Source: Clostridiales bacterium
GTDB lineage: Bacteria; Bacillota; Clostridia; Christensenellales; Aristaeellaceae
Reading direction: 5' to 3'
Assembly: GCA_004556155.1 (NCBI GenBank)
Contig: SFIM01000010.1
Span: forward strand, 8,379 to 72,378
DNA: 64,000 nt
Below, piece by piece: positions 42,728 to 51,453 of this stretch; positions within the stretch are counted from its first letter, which is position 1; the number at the start of each line of letters is the position of its first letter. The translations under genes and the position numbers were made by a program. The notes beneath the pieces are model-generated. The model was given only the letters and a program-made list of their open reading frames with translations. It searched no databases and was not told the DNA's origin.

Positions 42728-43564
42728 ATGCCGGATTTTGAGCCCTTTGAGCGGGTGCTGCTGACCATCGAGTACGACGGCTCGGCCTTTTACGGCTGGC
42801 AGCGGCAGGCCAGGCTGCGCTCGGTTCAGGAGGAATTGGAGCGCGCGCTCGCCCGCGCCACGGGGCGCGAAACCACCGTATGGGGGGCCAGCCGCACGGA
42901 CGCGGGCGTGAACGCCACCGGCCAGCGCGCGCATTTTCACAATTACAGCACCATCCCGGCGGAAAAGTTTCCCTTTGTGCTCAACACCATGCTGCCGCCC
43001 GATGTGCGCGTAACCGCCGCGCGCGTGGTGCCCGAATGGCTGCACGCGCGGTTTTCCTGCCGGGGCAAGATCTACACCTATCGCATTCACAACGCGCGGC
43101 ACGCCAGCGCCATCCGCCGCAACTGGACCACGCACATCCCCGTGCCGATGGACGAGGGCAAGATGCAGGCCGCAGCGCTGCGGCTGCTGGGCACGCACGA
43201 TTTCGGAGCCTTTCAAGCCTCGGGCGGCACGGCCAAATCCACCGTCCGCACGCTGTATGATATCAGCGTCACCCGCGAGGGCGACGATATAACCATCGTG
43301 GTGGCAGGCAGCGCCTTCCTATATAATATGGTGCGCATCCTGGCCGGCACGCTGGTAGCCATCGGCCAGGACAGGCTCAGCCCCGACGCGCTGGACGAGG
43401 CCCTTGCCACGCAGAACCGTCTGCTGTTGGGCGTGACCGCCCCCGCCAGCGGGCTGGAGCTGACGCGCATTTTCTATGATCTGGATGGCGAGCGCCCCGA
43501 AAAATGGAGCGTGAACGACAAATACATCGGTGATTTTCCGGTGGATGAATCAGCCGGTGGATAA
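42728..43564 (+). CDS. truA: tRNA pseudouridine(38-40) synthase
   Basis: The 278-residue protein has LLTIEYDGSAFYGWQRQ, the catalytic-Asp motif ASRTDAGVNATGQ and FLYNMVRILAGTLVAIGQ, all characteristic of TruA. It modifies the anticodon arm of many tRNAs. In other Firmicutes truA follows the ribosomal cluster with the ecf transporter genes; here it stands alone about 38 kb away. Confidence 0.97.
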   Translation: MPDFEPFERVLLTIEYDGSAFYGWQRQARLRSVQEELERALARATGRETTVWGASRTDAGVNATGQRAHFHNYSTIPAEKFPFVLNTMLPPDVRVTAARVVPEWLHARFSCRGKIYTYRIHNARHASAIRRNWTTHIPVPMDEGKMQAAALRLLGTHDFGAFQASGGTAKSTVRTLYDISVTREGDDITIVVAGSAFLYNMVRILAGTLVAIGQDRLSPDALDEALATQNRLLLGVTAPASGLELTRIFYDLDGERPEKWSVNDKYIGDFPVDESAGG

Positions 43565-43574
43565 ATCAGCAAAG

Positions 43575-43611
43575 CAAAAAAGCGCCGCCCGGGCATCCGA
43601 CGGGCGGCGCT
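43575..43611 (-). terminator. Terminator after the TetR regulator gene
   Basis: On the minus strand, AGCGCCGCCCG pairs with CGGGCGGCGCT and is followed by TTTTTTGC. It lies 19 bases after the tetR-type stop codon. Confidence 0.85.
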
Positions 43612-43629
43612 TGCCTGATATGGCAGCCG

Positions 43630-44163
43630 TTAGAGGGGGTTTTCCTCGCGGATCATCATCTGATACAGCCGGTGCGCAATTGCGTCCAGCTCAGCGGTAT
43701 CCTGCTCCTTCCAATCGCGCAGCAGGAACATCACCCCGCCGCAGTGATAGCGCAGCAGCAGCTCGGCCTCGCGGGCGCTGACGCGCGCATACAGCCCGCG
43801 GCTGGCCGCCACGTGGGATAAAAAGTCCATCAGCAGCCCCTCCAGCTGGCGCTCCAGCTCCTCGCCGTAATTGCTCTGCATGCCCTTTTTCAGCATGGGG
43901 CGGGCGTTGACGGCGGCGGACAGCAGATAGCGCAGCGCCTCCTCGCCGTTTTTCTGCGCCTGACACTGGGCGATCACGCGGTCAAAGTTGCGCCGCAGCG
44001 ACCAGGCCATCAGATCGGGGATATCCTCAAAATGATAATAAAAGGTCTGGCGGGTGATGTGGCATTCCTCCACAATATCCTTCACCGTCAGCTTTCGCAC
44101 TTTTTTATCAAACAGCAGCGTTTTCGCCGCGTTGGCAATGGTCTCGCGCATATCCTCGGCCAT
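43630..44163 (-). CDS. TetR family transcriptional regulator
   Basis: The protein is 177 residues from ATG 44163; the frame extends upstream but GGAAAGGGCGG fits this start. The N-terminal HTH is clear: NAAKTLLFDKKVRKLTVKDIVEECHITRQTFYYHFEDIPDLMAWSLRRNF. The C-terminal part is the variable ligand-binding helices of the TetR type. It is divergent from the sugar importer operon with 290 bases in between, which makes it a candidate regulator of that operon. A palindrome ATGGC-N7-GCCAT (44192-44208) about 30 bases before its start is a candidate autoregulatory site. Confidence 0.92.
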   Translation of the reverse strand: MAEDMRETIANAAKTLLFDKKVRKLTVKDIVEECHITRQTFYYHFEDIPDLMAWSLRRNFDRVIAQCQAQKNGEEALRYLLSAAVNARPMLKKGMQSNYGEELERQLEGLLMDFLSHVAASRGLYARVSAREAELLLRYHCGGVMFLLRDWKEQDTAELDAIAHRLYQMMIREENPL

Positions 44164-44233
44164 GTCCGCACCGCCCTTTCCAAAGGGTAATGATGGCAAA
44201 AAACGCCATACCTTATTAAATTTCGATGGGGCG

Positions 44234-44367
44234 GGAGAAAAATCCTGCTTTTTCTCCAATGTCACAAAATACCGCTTTTCTGCCGTTTTTTTGCCGTTTA
44301 CATGTCACAAATTGCGCATTTTCATGTCACAATGCGATGGGAATTTTACCTTTTTCAGCATTATACT
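44234..44367 (+). promoter_or_regulatory. Control region of the sugar importer with three direct repeats
   Basis: The 9-base word ATGTCACAA occurs three times in the same orientation, at 44259-44267, 44302-44310 and 44324-44332, spaced 43 and 22 bases apart, that is, multiples of about two helical turns. Downstream is a -10 box TATACT (44362-44367) with no good -35. This arrangement suggests a bound activator or repressor. A perfect hairpin GGAGAAAAA/TTTTTCTCC lies at 44234-44257. Confidence 0.6.
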
Positions 44368-44453
44368 GATAGTGTTACAGACGGATACGCCCCTCTGCGC
44401 GCCTTCCGTCACGGTTTCGTTTCATCTTAAAATGCGAAAGGAGTCTCTATCAC

Positions 44454-45908
44454 ATGAAAAAACTGCTTGCCATGCTGCTTGTCCTGTCCCTGACGCTTGG
44501 TCTGGGTCTGGGCATCGTAAGCGCCTCCGCCGAGGATATTACCCTCAAATTCCTCATCAGCGCGGGCTTCTATGATCTGGAAAACGACCTGGGCTGGAAA
44601 GTTTGCCAGCGTGTATCCGGCTACAAGATCGACTACGAAGTCATCAACGGCACCGAGCAGCTGATGCTGATCATCACCTCGGGCCAGGAATATGACTACA
44701 CCTACCTGAACAGCAAAAACTACAGCCTGATGATGAGCGAAGGCGCGCTGATGGACATCACCGACCTGCTCAACGAGTATGGTCAGGACATCCTGGCGGC
44801 CTTCCCCACCACCTGGCCTGCCGTCACCACCGACGGCCGCATCTACGCCATCCCCTCCCCCGCAGCGCAGCCCGACAGCCTGACCTATTCCATGATCGCC
44901 CGCAAGGACCTGCTGGATAAGATCGGCTACACCGAGTATCCCACCACGGTGGAAGGCTTTGTCAAGATGCTGGAAGACATCAAGGCGGCCTATCCCGACA
45001 TGGTGCCCCTGACCGCCTCCCGCCTGGACGCCGGCGTGCTGTCCAACGTTGCCTCCGCCTTTAACGTGCAGGGCATGTATCAGCTGGTGGATGGCAAGGT
45101 GATCAACATTGTTGACAACCCCAACCTGAAGGCCTATGTGGAGGTCATCCGCGACCTGTACGCCCGCAAGCTGCTGGACGCCGAAATGCCCGCCATCACC
45201 ACCAACGACATGCGCTCCAAGTGGGCTGCCAGCCAGGCTGTGATCTCCTATCAGAGCTGGAACGGCTGCGAAACCTGCATCGCCGCGCTGCGTCAGCTGA
45301 GCCCCGATATGGAATACGTGGTGCTGCCCCTGCTGCAGGATGAAGGCGGCAAGGTGCACGCGCAGGTGAAATACGGCGTGACCGCCTACGGCGCGATCCC
45401 CGTCACCAGCAAGCACGCCAAGGAAGCCATCCAGGCCATCAACAGCATGATCCAGATCGACAACTTCACCGAGATCGTTCTGGGCGAAAAGGACGTGCAC
45501 TACACCGTCAACGAGGACGGCACCTTCTCCCCCATCCAGCCCGCCTTCAACAACGATAAGGTTGCCTCCAACGTGTTCGTATCCGGCTTCTACCGCGAGG
45601 TAGAATATCCCAAGATGTGGGAAGTGCGCCTGGCCAAGAACGCCGACCTGCAGAGCACCTTCTACGCCATGCGCGACAGCCTGCTGGATGGCGGCGAGCG
45701 CAGCCCCGTGGCCCTGGCCCCCGCTGTAACGGTGGTGGACAACAAGGCCGCCCTGGAAAACCGCATCACCGATACCCTGATCGCCGTGATCTGCGGCACC
45801 TCGGATATCTCTGAGCTGGACACCCTGCGCGAATACTGGCACAAGAACGGCGGCGAGGAAATCATCAAGTTCTACAACACCTGGTACGCCGAAAGCGTGG
45901 CCAAATAA
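44454..45908 (+). CDS. Extracellular sugar-binding protein of an ABC importer (LipO/LplA type)
   Basis: The 484-residue protein starts with AAAGGAG 10 bases upstream and has a signal peptide (MKKLLAMLLVLSLTLGLGLG, cleavage near SASA). The rest follows the large bacterial solute-binding fold used with LplB/YtcP permeases: LKFLISAGFYDLENDLGWKV, TEQLMLIITSGQEYDYTYLNSKNY and the hinge region LMDITDLLNEYGQDILAAFP. These systems usually import oligosaccharides or uronides. Unusually, no lipobox cysteine follows the signal peptide, so it may not be a lipoprotein. A strong hairpin separates it from the permease genes, probably giving more binding protein than permease. Confidence 0.9.
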   Translation: MKKLLAMLLVLSLTLGLGLGIVSASAEDITLKFLISAGFYDLENDLGWKVCQRVSGYKIDYEVINGTEQLMLIITSGQEYDYTYLNSKNYSLMMSEGALMDITDLLNEYGQDILAAFPTTWPAVTTDGRIYAIPSPAAQPDSLTYSMIARKDLLDKIGYTEYPTTVEGFVKMLEDIKAAYPDMVPLTASRLDAGVLSNVASAFNVQGMYQLVDGKVINIVDNPNLKAYVEVIRDLYARKLLDAEMPAITTNDMRSKWAASQAVISYQSWNGCETCIAALRQLSPDMEYVVLPLLQDEGGKVHAQVKYGVTAYGAIPVTSKHAKEAIQAINSMIQIDNFTEIVLGEKDVHYTVNEDGTFSPIQPAFNNDKVASNVFVSGFYREVEYPKMWEVRLAKNADLQSTFYAMRDSLLDGGERSPVALAPAVTVVDNKAALENRITDTLIAVICGTSDISELDTLREYWHKNGGEEIIKFYNTWYAESVAK

Positions 45909-45925
45909 TCCTATCTTAAAATCAT

Positions 45926-45954
45926 CCGGGCGGGGAGGAATCCTCCCCGCCCGG
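45926..45954 (+). terminator. Strong intercistronic hairpin in the importer operon
   Basis: CCGGGCGGGGAGGA and TCCTCCCCGCCCGG form a near-perfect inverted repeat with one central base and no U-run after it. It probably protects the upstream mRNA or reduces read-through into the permease genes. Confidence 0.65.
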
Positions 45955-45993
45955 CCATTTATACCGGTTTTTTATTGAACGGAGGAAAGCAGC

Positions 45994-46938
45994 ATGTCTA
46001 CCGCTACCCGCCCTTCCCGCGCAAGCCGCACCTGGGCGCGCCGCACCTGGACCTATCTGTGCGGCCACTGGGAGCTTTATCTTTTTCTGCTGCCTGGGCT
46101 GGTGTTTGCGATGATGTTCAGGCTCCTGCCCATGAGCAAGATCGTCATCGCCTTCAAAAACTTTAAGCCCCTCAAGGGCATTGCAGCCAGCCCGTGGGTA
46201 GGATTTGCGCAGTTTGAGATGATGTTCGCCGATCCCGACGTGCTCAACGTCATCAAAAACACGCTGGAAATCAACCTGATGATCGTCATCTTCGTCGTGC
46301 CGCTGCCCATGCTGCTGGCGATCATGCTCAATGAGATCACCTTTATGCCGCTGAAGAAGGGCATTCAGACGCTGATTTACATTCCGCATTTCTTCACCTG
46401 GGTAGTAGTATACAGCGTGTTTTTCGTGCTGTTTGGCTCCACGGGCATGGTAAACACCGTGATTAAAATGCTGGGCGGCGAGGAAATTCTCTTCTTCATG
46501 AAGGGCGGCTGGTTCCGCTTTCTGCTGGTTATCTCCAACGCCTGGAAGGGCGCGGGCTGGGGCACCATCGTGTACCTGAGCGCCATCACGGCCATCGACG
46601 CGCAGATCTACGAGGCCGCCACCATCGATGGCGCCAGCAAGATGCAGCAGGCTTTTCGCATCACCATTCCCAGCCTTCTGCCCACGCTTGTGCTGATGCT
46701 GACGGTACGCCTGGGCAGCATCATGTCGGGCGGCTTTGACCAGGTGCTGGCCTTCTACAACCCCACGGTATATAAATCCGCCGACATCCTGGGCACATTC
46801 GTATACCGCCAGGGCATCGGCTCGGCCAATTTCAGCTACGCCTCGGCCGTGGGTCTGTTTGAATCGGTGGTCGGGTTGATCTTCGTATCCATGTCCAACG
46901 TAATCTCCAAGCGCCTCAGCGGGCGCACGGTGTGGTAA
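45994..46938 (+). CDS. Sugar ABC transporter permease (LplB type)
   Basis: The 314-residue protein has six hydrophobic helices (first about residues 28-46, WELYLFLLPGLVFAMMFRLL) and the EAA loop EAATIDGASKMQQAFRITIPSL that docks on the ATPase. The family uses a shared MsmX-type ATPase encoded elsewhere; none is encoded here. It pairs with the next gene to form the membrane channel. Confidence 0.94.
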   Translation: MSTATRPSRASRTWARRTWTYLCGHWELYLFLLPGLVFAMMFRLLPMSKIVIAFKNFKPLKGIAASPWVGFAQFEMMFADPDVLNVIKNTLEINLMIVIFVVPLPMLLAIMLNEITFMPLKKGIQTLIYIPHFFTWVVVYSVFFVLFGSTGMVNTVIKMLGGEEILFFMKGGWFRFLLVISNAWKGAGWGTIVYLSAITAIDAQIYEAATIDGASKMQQAFRITIPSLLPTLVLMLTVRLGSIMSGGFDQVLAFYNPTVYKSADILGTFVYRQGIGSANFSYASAVGLFESVVGLIFVSMSNVISKRLSGRTVW

Positions 46939-46953
46939 GGAGGGCGATGCAAA

Positions 46954-47823
46954 ATGAAGCTTTCACGCGGCGAAAAGATCTATGTGGCCCTTCTGCATGT
47001 CATCATGATCCTGGCCGGGCTGATCTGCCTGCTGCCGGTGCTCAATGTGTTTGCGCGCTCGCTCAGCTCCGTGCCCGCGGTGGCGGGCGGCAAGGTATGG
47101 TTCTGGCCGGTGGAGTTCAATCCCGAGGGCTGGAAATACGTGCTGCAGCGCACCAGCTTCCTTAATTCCATGGGCAACTCGGTCATCATTACGCTGCTGG
47201 GCACGGTGCTGTCCGTGTTCGTCACCATTCTGACGGCCTACTCGCTGTCCCGCCCCTATCTCAAGGGCCGCAAGGTAGTCATCTATCTGTATGTGTTCAT
47301 GATGATCTTCAACGCCGGCATCCTGCCCAACTACTTCCAGATCAAGGGCTACGGCCTGCTCAACACCCGCTGGGCGCTGATCCTGCCCATGGTCGTAAGC
47401 CCCTACAACACCTTCGTGCTCAAGAGCAACTTTGAAAGCGTGCCCGACAGCCTGGAGGAAGCCGCGCGCATTGACGGCGCGTCCTTTACGCGCATTCTTT
47501 CGTCGGTCATCATTCCGGTATCCAAGGCAGGCATCGCCACCATCGTCATCTTTACCGCCGTATCCTACTGGAACCGCTACTTTGACGCGCTGATGTACAT
47601 CACCAAGCAGCGCCTCAAGCCCGCCGCCCTGCTGCTGTATGAGTTCATTAAGCTCTCCACCATGGAGGAAGGCATGGGCGAGCCCGAGCTGGCCGCGCTG
47701 GTATCCCCCGACATCAAAAACGCCAGCATCGTGGTGCTGACGGTCATCCCCATCCTGGCGATTTACCCCTTCATGCAGCGCTATTTTGTCAAGGGCGTAA
47801 TGGTAGGCTCGGTAAAGGGCTAA
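46954..47823 (+). CDS. Carbohydrate ABC transporter permease (YtcP type)
   Basis: The 289-residue protein has six hydrophobic helices and the EAA loop EEAARIDGASFTRILSSVIIPVSK. VIYLYVFMMIFNAGILPNYFQIKGYGLLNTRWALILP is typical of this half of the LplB/YtcP pair. It starts 15 bases after the first permease. No ATPase gene follows; the operon continues with a GDPD-like enzyme. Confidence 0.94.
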   Translation: MKLSRGEKIYVALLHVIMILAGLICLLPVLNVFARSLSSVPAVAGGKVWFWPVEFNPEGWKYVLQRTSFLNSMGNSVIITLLGTVLSVFVTILTAYSLSRPYLKGRKVVIYLYVFMMIFNAGILPNYFQIKGYGLLNTRWALILPMVVSPYNTFVLKSNFESVPDSLEEAARIDGASFTRILSSVIIPVSKAGIATIVIFTAVSYWNRYFDALMYITKQRLKPAALLLYEFIKLSTMEEGMGEPELAALVSPDIKNASIVVLTVIPILAIYPFMQRYFVKGVMVGSVKG

Positions 47824-47890
47824 GGCCTGGCAAGGAAAGTTCGTTAAAGCAATCCATCCAAATTTTCGCTCAAAAAGAAGGCTTTTATCG

Positions 47891-48631
47891 ATGAACAAGC
47901 TGTTTTCCACCCCGCAAACGCTGTCCCATCCGCGCTATGTGAGCCATCGCGGCTTCCAGCCCATGGCGCCTGCCAACTCGCTGCCATCCTTTGAATACGC
48001 CGGCTATCTGCGCCAATGGGCCATTGAAACCGACGTGCACTTCACCCGCGACGGCGTGGCGGTATGCTGCCACAACGACACGGTGGACGCAACCTTTGAC
48101 GGCACGGGTGCCATCCGCGAAATGGACTGGGCGGAGCTGAGCCGCCTGCGGATGAACCAGGGCAACCGGCTGGACTGCCTGCGCGATGAGCAGAAGCGCA
48201 TGCCGCTGTTCAGCGAATACCTGTCCATCTGCCGCCATTACGGCAGCGTGCCCTTTATCGAATTGAAAACCGGCGATGTGGAGCGCGTAATGGCGCTGGT
48301 GCGTCAGGCAGGCTTTGCAGATGATGAAATCGTCATCAGCGCCGTCAGCCTGGAGCGCATGCAGATTGCCCGCCGCGTATCCGAGGATGTGTTTATCCAC
48401 CGCATCTTCGCCACGGAGGAGGAACTGCCCATCCTGGCGGAGCTGGGCAACGCGGGCCTGTCCTGGAATATCAAGGATGTGCGTGATTGCACGCCCGATA
48501 AAATCACCCGCCCCCACGAAATGGGCCTGAAGGTTTGCCTGCGCGCGGGCGACACGCTGGAAAACGTGCGCCGCATGCTGGAGCTGGGCTGCGACTATAT
48601 CCCCAGCAATTGCATGCACGGCGTGCTGTAA
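47891..48631 (+). CDS. Glycerophosphodiester phosphodiesterase-like protein with an altered metal motif
   Basis: The 246-residue TIM-barrel protein follows the GDPD pattern. SHRG carries the first catalytic His, IETDVHFTRDGVAVCCHND the ExD metal pair and the second His, and FIELKT another acidic ligand. The usual PEN/PEH motif after HRG reads APANSLPSF, so the first metal-binding Glu is an Ala. There is no signal peptide, so it would act inside the cell. Being last in the sugar importer operon, it may cleave an imported phosphodiester such as a glycerophospho-sugar; this is inference. Confidence 0.82.
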   Translation: MNKLFSTPQTLSHPRYVSHRGFQPMAPANSLPSFEYAGYLRQWAIETDVHFTRDGVAVCCHNDTVDATFDGTGAIREMDWAELSRLRMNQGNRLDCLRDEQKRMPLFSEYLSICRHYGSVPFIELKTGDVERVMALVRQAGFADDEIVISAVSLERMQIARRVSEDVFIHRIFATEEELPILAELGNAGLSWNIKDVRDCTPDKITRPHEMGLKVCLRAGDTLENVRRMLELGCDYIPSNCMHGVL

Positions 48632-48642
48632 CAAGCAAAAAG

Positions 48643-48687
48643 AAAACCGGCATTTCCTTCCGCTTGCGAAGGGAATGCCGGTTTTTA
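48643..48687. terminator. Bidirectional terminator between the GDPD-like gene and mreB
   Basis: AAAACCGGCATTTCCTTC pairs with GAAGGGAATGCCGGTTTTT around CGCTTGCG. T-tracts on both strands fit the two convergent genes. Confidence 0.88.
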
Positions 48688-48698
48688 TTGTTCAGTTT

Positions 48699-49715
48699 TT
48701 AGCGGCGCCGTCCATCGTTCAGATACCGGCCAAACTCGGCCAGGTTTTCCAGCGTCAGGCCGCAGCCGGTGGCCACGCATTCCTGCGGGTTGTCCGCCAC
48801 GCGGCAATCCACCTTCAGCGCGGTGGAAATGGCGTCCGCCAATCCCGACAGCCGCGCGCCGCCGCCCGAAAGAACGATGCCGTTGTCAAACACATCGGCC
48901 GCCAACTCGGCAGGCGTGTGCTCCAGTACGGCGTGGATGGCCTCGATCAGCGCCGTCAGCGGATCGTCGATGGCCTCGTAAATTTCATCGGAGGTAATGC
49001 GCATCAGCTTGGGCAGGCCGCTGATCAGGTTGCGCCCCGTCACATCCAGATACATCTGCTCCGCGCGCGGCATGGCCGAGCCGATGTTGATTTTCAGCTC
49101 CTCCGCCGTGCGCTCGCCAATGAGCAGGTTATGCTTGCGGCGCAGATAGCGGATGATCGCATCGTCAAAGTGATCGCCGCCCAGCTTGGCCGCGTCGGAT
49201 ACGATCACGCGCCCCAGGGACAGCACGGCGATATCCGTCATGCCCGCGCCGATATCCACAATCATGGAGCCATAAGCGTCGGTGATGTTGATGCCCGCGC
49301 CGATGGCCGCGGCCACGGGACGGTCCAGCAGCTGGGTGCGGCGCGCGCCGGCCTCAAACATGATGGCCGAGATGCTGCGCTTCTCCATTTCGTTTACGCC
49401 CGAGGGCAGGGAGAGCACGGCGCGCGGGCGCGCGAACATGCGCTTGCCGATCACCTGGGTGACAAAATAGTGCAGCATGCTGCTGGTCAGCTCAAAGTCG
49501 GACACCATGCCCTCGCGCAGCGGACGCAGGGCGGCAATGCTGCTGGGGGTGCGGCCGATCATGCGGTGCGCCTCCGTGCCGATGGCGCGGATCGAGCGCG
49601 TATCGCGTTCCAGCGCCACAACGGCCGGCTCATTGAGCACAATGCCCTTGCCGCGCGCATAGATCAGCACGTTGGACGTGCCCAGATCAATCCCAATATC
49701 AGCCGCAGATGCCAT
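48699..49715 (-). CDS. mreB: MreB/Mbl rod-shape actin homologue
   Basis: The 338-residue protein has the actin-fold phosphate loops IGIDLGTSNVLIYARGKGIVLNEPAVVAL, MIVDIGAGMTDIAVLSLG and NGIVLSGGGARLSGLADAI. It polymerises under the membrane and guides cell-wall synthesis. It follows spoIIID on the same strand, as mbl does in Bacillus subtilis, so it is probably the Mbl-type paralogue. A tandem 11-base repeat, TACGC(A/G)GTATG (49744-49754 and 49760-49770), lies just upstream of its ribosome site. Confidence 0.95.
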   Translation of the reverse strand: MASAADIGIDLGTSNVLIYARGKGIVLNEPAVVALERDTRSIRAIGTEAHRMIGRTPSSIAALRPLREGMVSDFELTSSMLHYFVTQVIGKRMFARPRAVLSLPSGVNEMEKRSISAIMFEAGARRTQLLDRPVAAAIGAGINITDAYGSMIVDIGAGMTDIAVLSLGRVIVSDAAKLGGDHFDDAIIRYLRRKHNLLIGERTAEELKINIGSAMPRAEQMYLDVTGRNLISGLPKLMRITSDEIYEAIDDPLTALIEAIHAVLEHTPAELAADVFDNGIVLSGGGARLSGLADAISTALKVDCRVADNPQECVATGCGLTLENLAEFGRYLNDGRRR

Positions 49716-49839
49716 GGTAAAAGTTCTCCTTCGTTTCTTGTCTTACGCGGTATGTATTCTACGCAGTATGCCGTTTTCCCTTTTTTTCTCAGAAAAAATG
49801 GGAACTGTTCGCCACTTTTTCGAGAAAAAAATGACAATA

Positions 49840-50115
49840 TTATCCATTATTCTCCACAGAAACGGCTTTTTCATGCAGAAACCGCCGGCGGGTCGCCTCC
49901 CCGCCGCGCAAATGCCTGACAGCCTTGTGGTATAGCAGCAACGCCCGTATCTGCCTGTGCAGCCCAGGATTTAGCCCCCGCAGACGCACCGTCAATTCCC
50001 GGTGCGCCAGGCTTTTGCTCACTTGAAAGGCCCTGGCCGTCTCGCGCACCGTATCGCCGGTGCGCACCATATGCTCCGCCATGGCCAGGCAGCGTTCCTC
50101 CACATCCTGCCGCAT
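49840..50115 (-). CDS. spoIIID: Stage III sporulation transcriptional regulator SpoIIID
   Basis: The 91-residue protein matches SpoIIID: EERCLAMAEHMVRTGDTVRETARAFQVSKSLAHRELTVRLRGLNP, with the HTH in the middle, and the basic LLLYHKAVRHLRGGEATRRRF tail. It controls mother-cell genes during sporulation. It lies 58 bases after the DNA methyltransferase gene and 124 bases before mreB. A clear sigma-E promoter was not found by eye in the short gap upstream. Confidence 0.93.
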   Translation of the reverse strand: MRQDVEERCLAMAEHMVRTGDTVRETARAFQVSKSLAHRELTVRLRGLNPGLHRQIRALLLYHKAVRHLRGGEATRRRFLHEKAVSVENNG

Positions 50116-50173
50116 TTGCCCGCCCCCTTTTGCCGTCTGTATTGCAGACTATGCAAGGGGGACGCGCGTTATG

Positions 50174-51436
50174 TCAGGGCAGGTCGGCCGCCCACAGCGT
50201 GCGGTTGCCCAGCACATCCACCACGCTGACGGCCACCGTGCCGCGCAGCAGGGGCAGCTCCAGCGTTTCTGGCAGGGCCGGGGTTTGCTTGCGGCGCGCG
50301 GCGGATGCATAGGCATGGAAAATGCCGTCGCGCAGGAAACCCACCGACCACTGATCCACCGTATCCAGGCCCGTAATTTGCAGCCCGGCCGGCTGGCGCA
50401 GCGCATCCTGAGGGATTTCCTCCGGCAGGGTATAATCCAGCAGCCGCACCGCGTAATAGCCAAGACCCGTCATGATCTCGGCCTTGAACCCGGCGGGACA
50501 CTGATCAAAGGGCAGGCGGATATCCAGCGCGCTGTCCATCAGCCGCTTCCGGCTGACAGAGATGGCGTGGCGGGACAGATCCAGCCCCAGATACCGGCAG
50601 CCGTTCTCGCTGGCGGATACCAGCGCGGTGCCCGAGCCGCAGCACAGATCGGCCACCAGATCGCCCGGCCGCGTGCAGCAGCGGATGATGCGATCCAGCA
50701 GCGCGCGGGGCTTCTGGGTATCGTAGCCCGTGCGCTGGGGATCCTTCTGCTGCAGGTGGCTCACATCCGTCCACACATCGTCTGGGAAAACCGGCTCGTC
50801 GTCATAATAGGTATACACCTTGCCGCCCGCGCGAATGGTGCGGCAGGGACGGCCATGCTCGTCCACCGTGCGGCGCATGTGATTGGAGCGGTTATCCTTG
50901 CGCGGCACGCCCACGCGCGTGATGTCAAAATACAACGCGCGTGATTTGGCATAGAACAGAATCACATCGTGCTTGCGGCTGAAATGCCGCTTGGCGCGCC
51001 CGCCGGACTGATAAGCCCAGATGATCTCATTGACAAAGTTGTTTTCGCCAAACACCTGGTCGCACTCCAGCCGGGCATAGGCGTTCATGCGGCTGTCCAG
51101 ATGCAGAAACAGCGCGCCCGTATCGCTGAGCAGATCATAGGCCACCCGCAGCGCCTCGCGCAGCAGCAGCAAATACTGCGCGCGCCCGCCCGTGCGGCTA
51201 TCGGAATAAGCCTTCAGCGTCAGCGTCTGGCTGCCGTCCGTCCAGCCCTTTTCGCCAATGCGCATGCGGAAGGCAAACTCATCCCCCGTAAAAAACGGCG
51301 GATCGAGGTACACGCACTGCACCTTGCCCGCAAACCCCGTCAGATCGGCCGTGCGCAGGTCACCCTGCATCAACACGCCGCCCGCACGCTCGCCGCAAAG
51401 AATCTCTCTGCCGCATTCAGCTTGCCGCCACTCCAC
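50174..51436 (-). CDS. Orphan site-specific DNA methyltransferase (beta-class order)
   Basis: The protein is 420 residues from a GTG start at 51436, with GAGAGGGG upstream. The catalytic motif IV comes first (VYLDPPFFTGDEF, DPPF at about residue 45), and the AdoMet-binding motif I comes last (DLVADLCCGSGTALVSA), the order of the beta amino-methyltransferases (N6-adenine or N4-cytosine). QYLLLLREALRVAYDLLSDTGALFLHLD is also family-typical. Residues 310-420 are an extra C-terminal domain. No restriction endonuclease gene is nearby. It lies directly upstream of spoIIID on the same strand. Confidence 0.88.
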   Translation of the reverse strand: MEWRQAECGREILCGERAGGVLMQGDLRTADLTGFAGKVQCVYLDPPFFTGDEFAFRMRIGEKGWTDGSQTLTLKAYSDSRTGGRAQYLLLLREALRVAYDLLSDTGALFLHLDSRMNAYARLECDQVFGENNFVNEIIWAYQSGGRAKRHFSRKHDVILFYAKSRALYFDITRVGVPRKDNRSNHMRRTVDEHGRPCRTIRAGGKVYTYYDDEPVFPDDVWTDVSHLQQKDPQRTGYDTQKPRALLDRIIRCCTRPGDLVADLCCGSGTALVSASENGCRYLGLDLSRHAISVSRKRLMDSALDIRLPFDQCPAGFKAEIMTGLGYYAVRLLDYTLPEEIPQDALRQPAGLQITGLDTVDQWSVGFLRDGIFHAYASAARRKQTPALPETLELPLLRGTVAVSVVDVLGNRTLWAADLP

Positions 51437-51453
51437 GGTAAAACCCCTCTCTA

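Noticed and set aside
49744..49770. Sigma-E promoter upstream of mreB from the CATAC words
   Set aside because: Spacing between possible -35 and -10 boxes is only 10 bases. The pattern is better described as an 11-base tandem repeat of unknown role.
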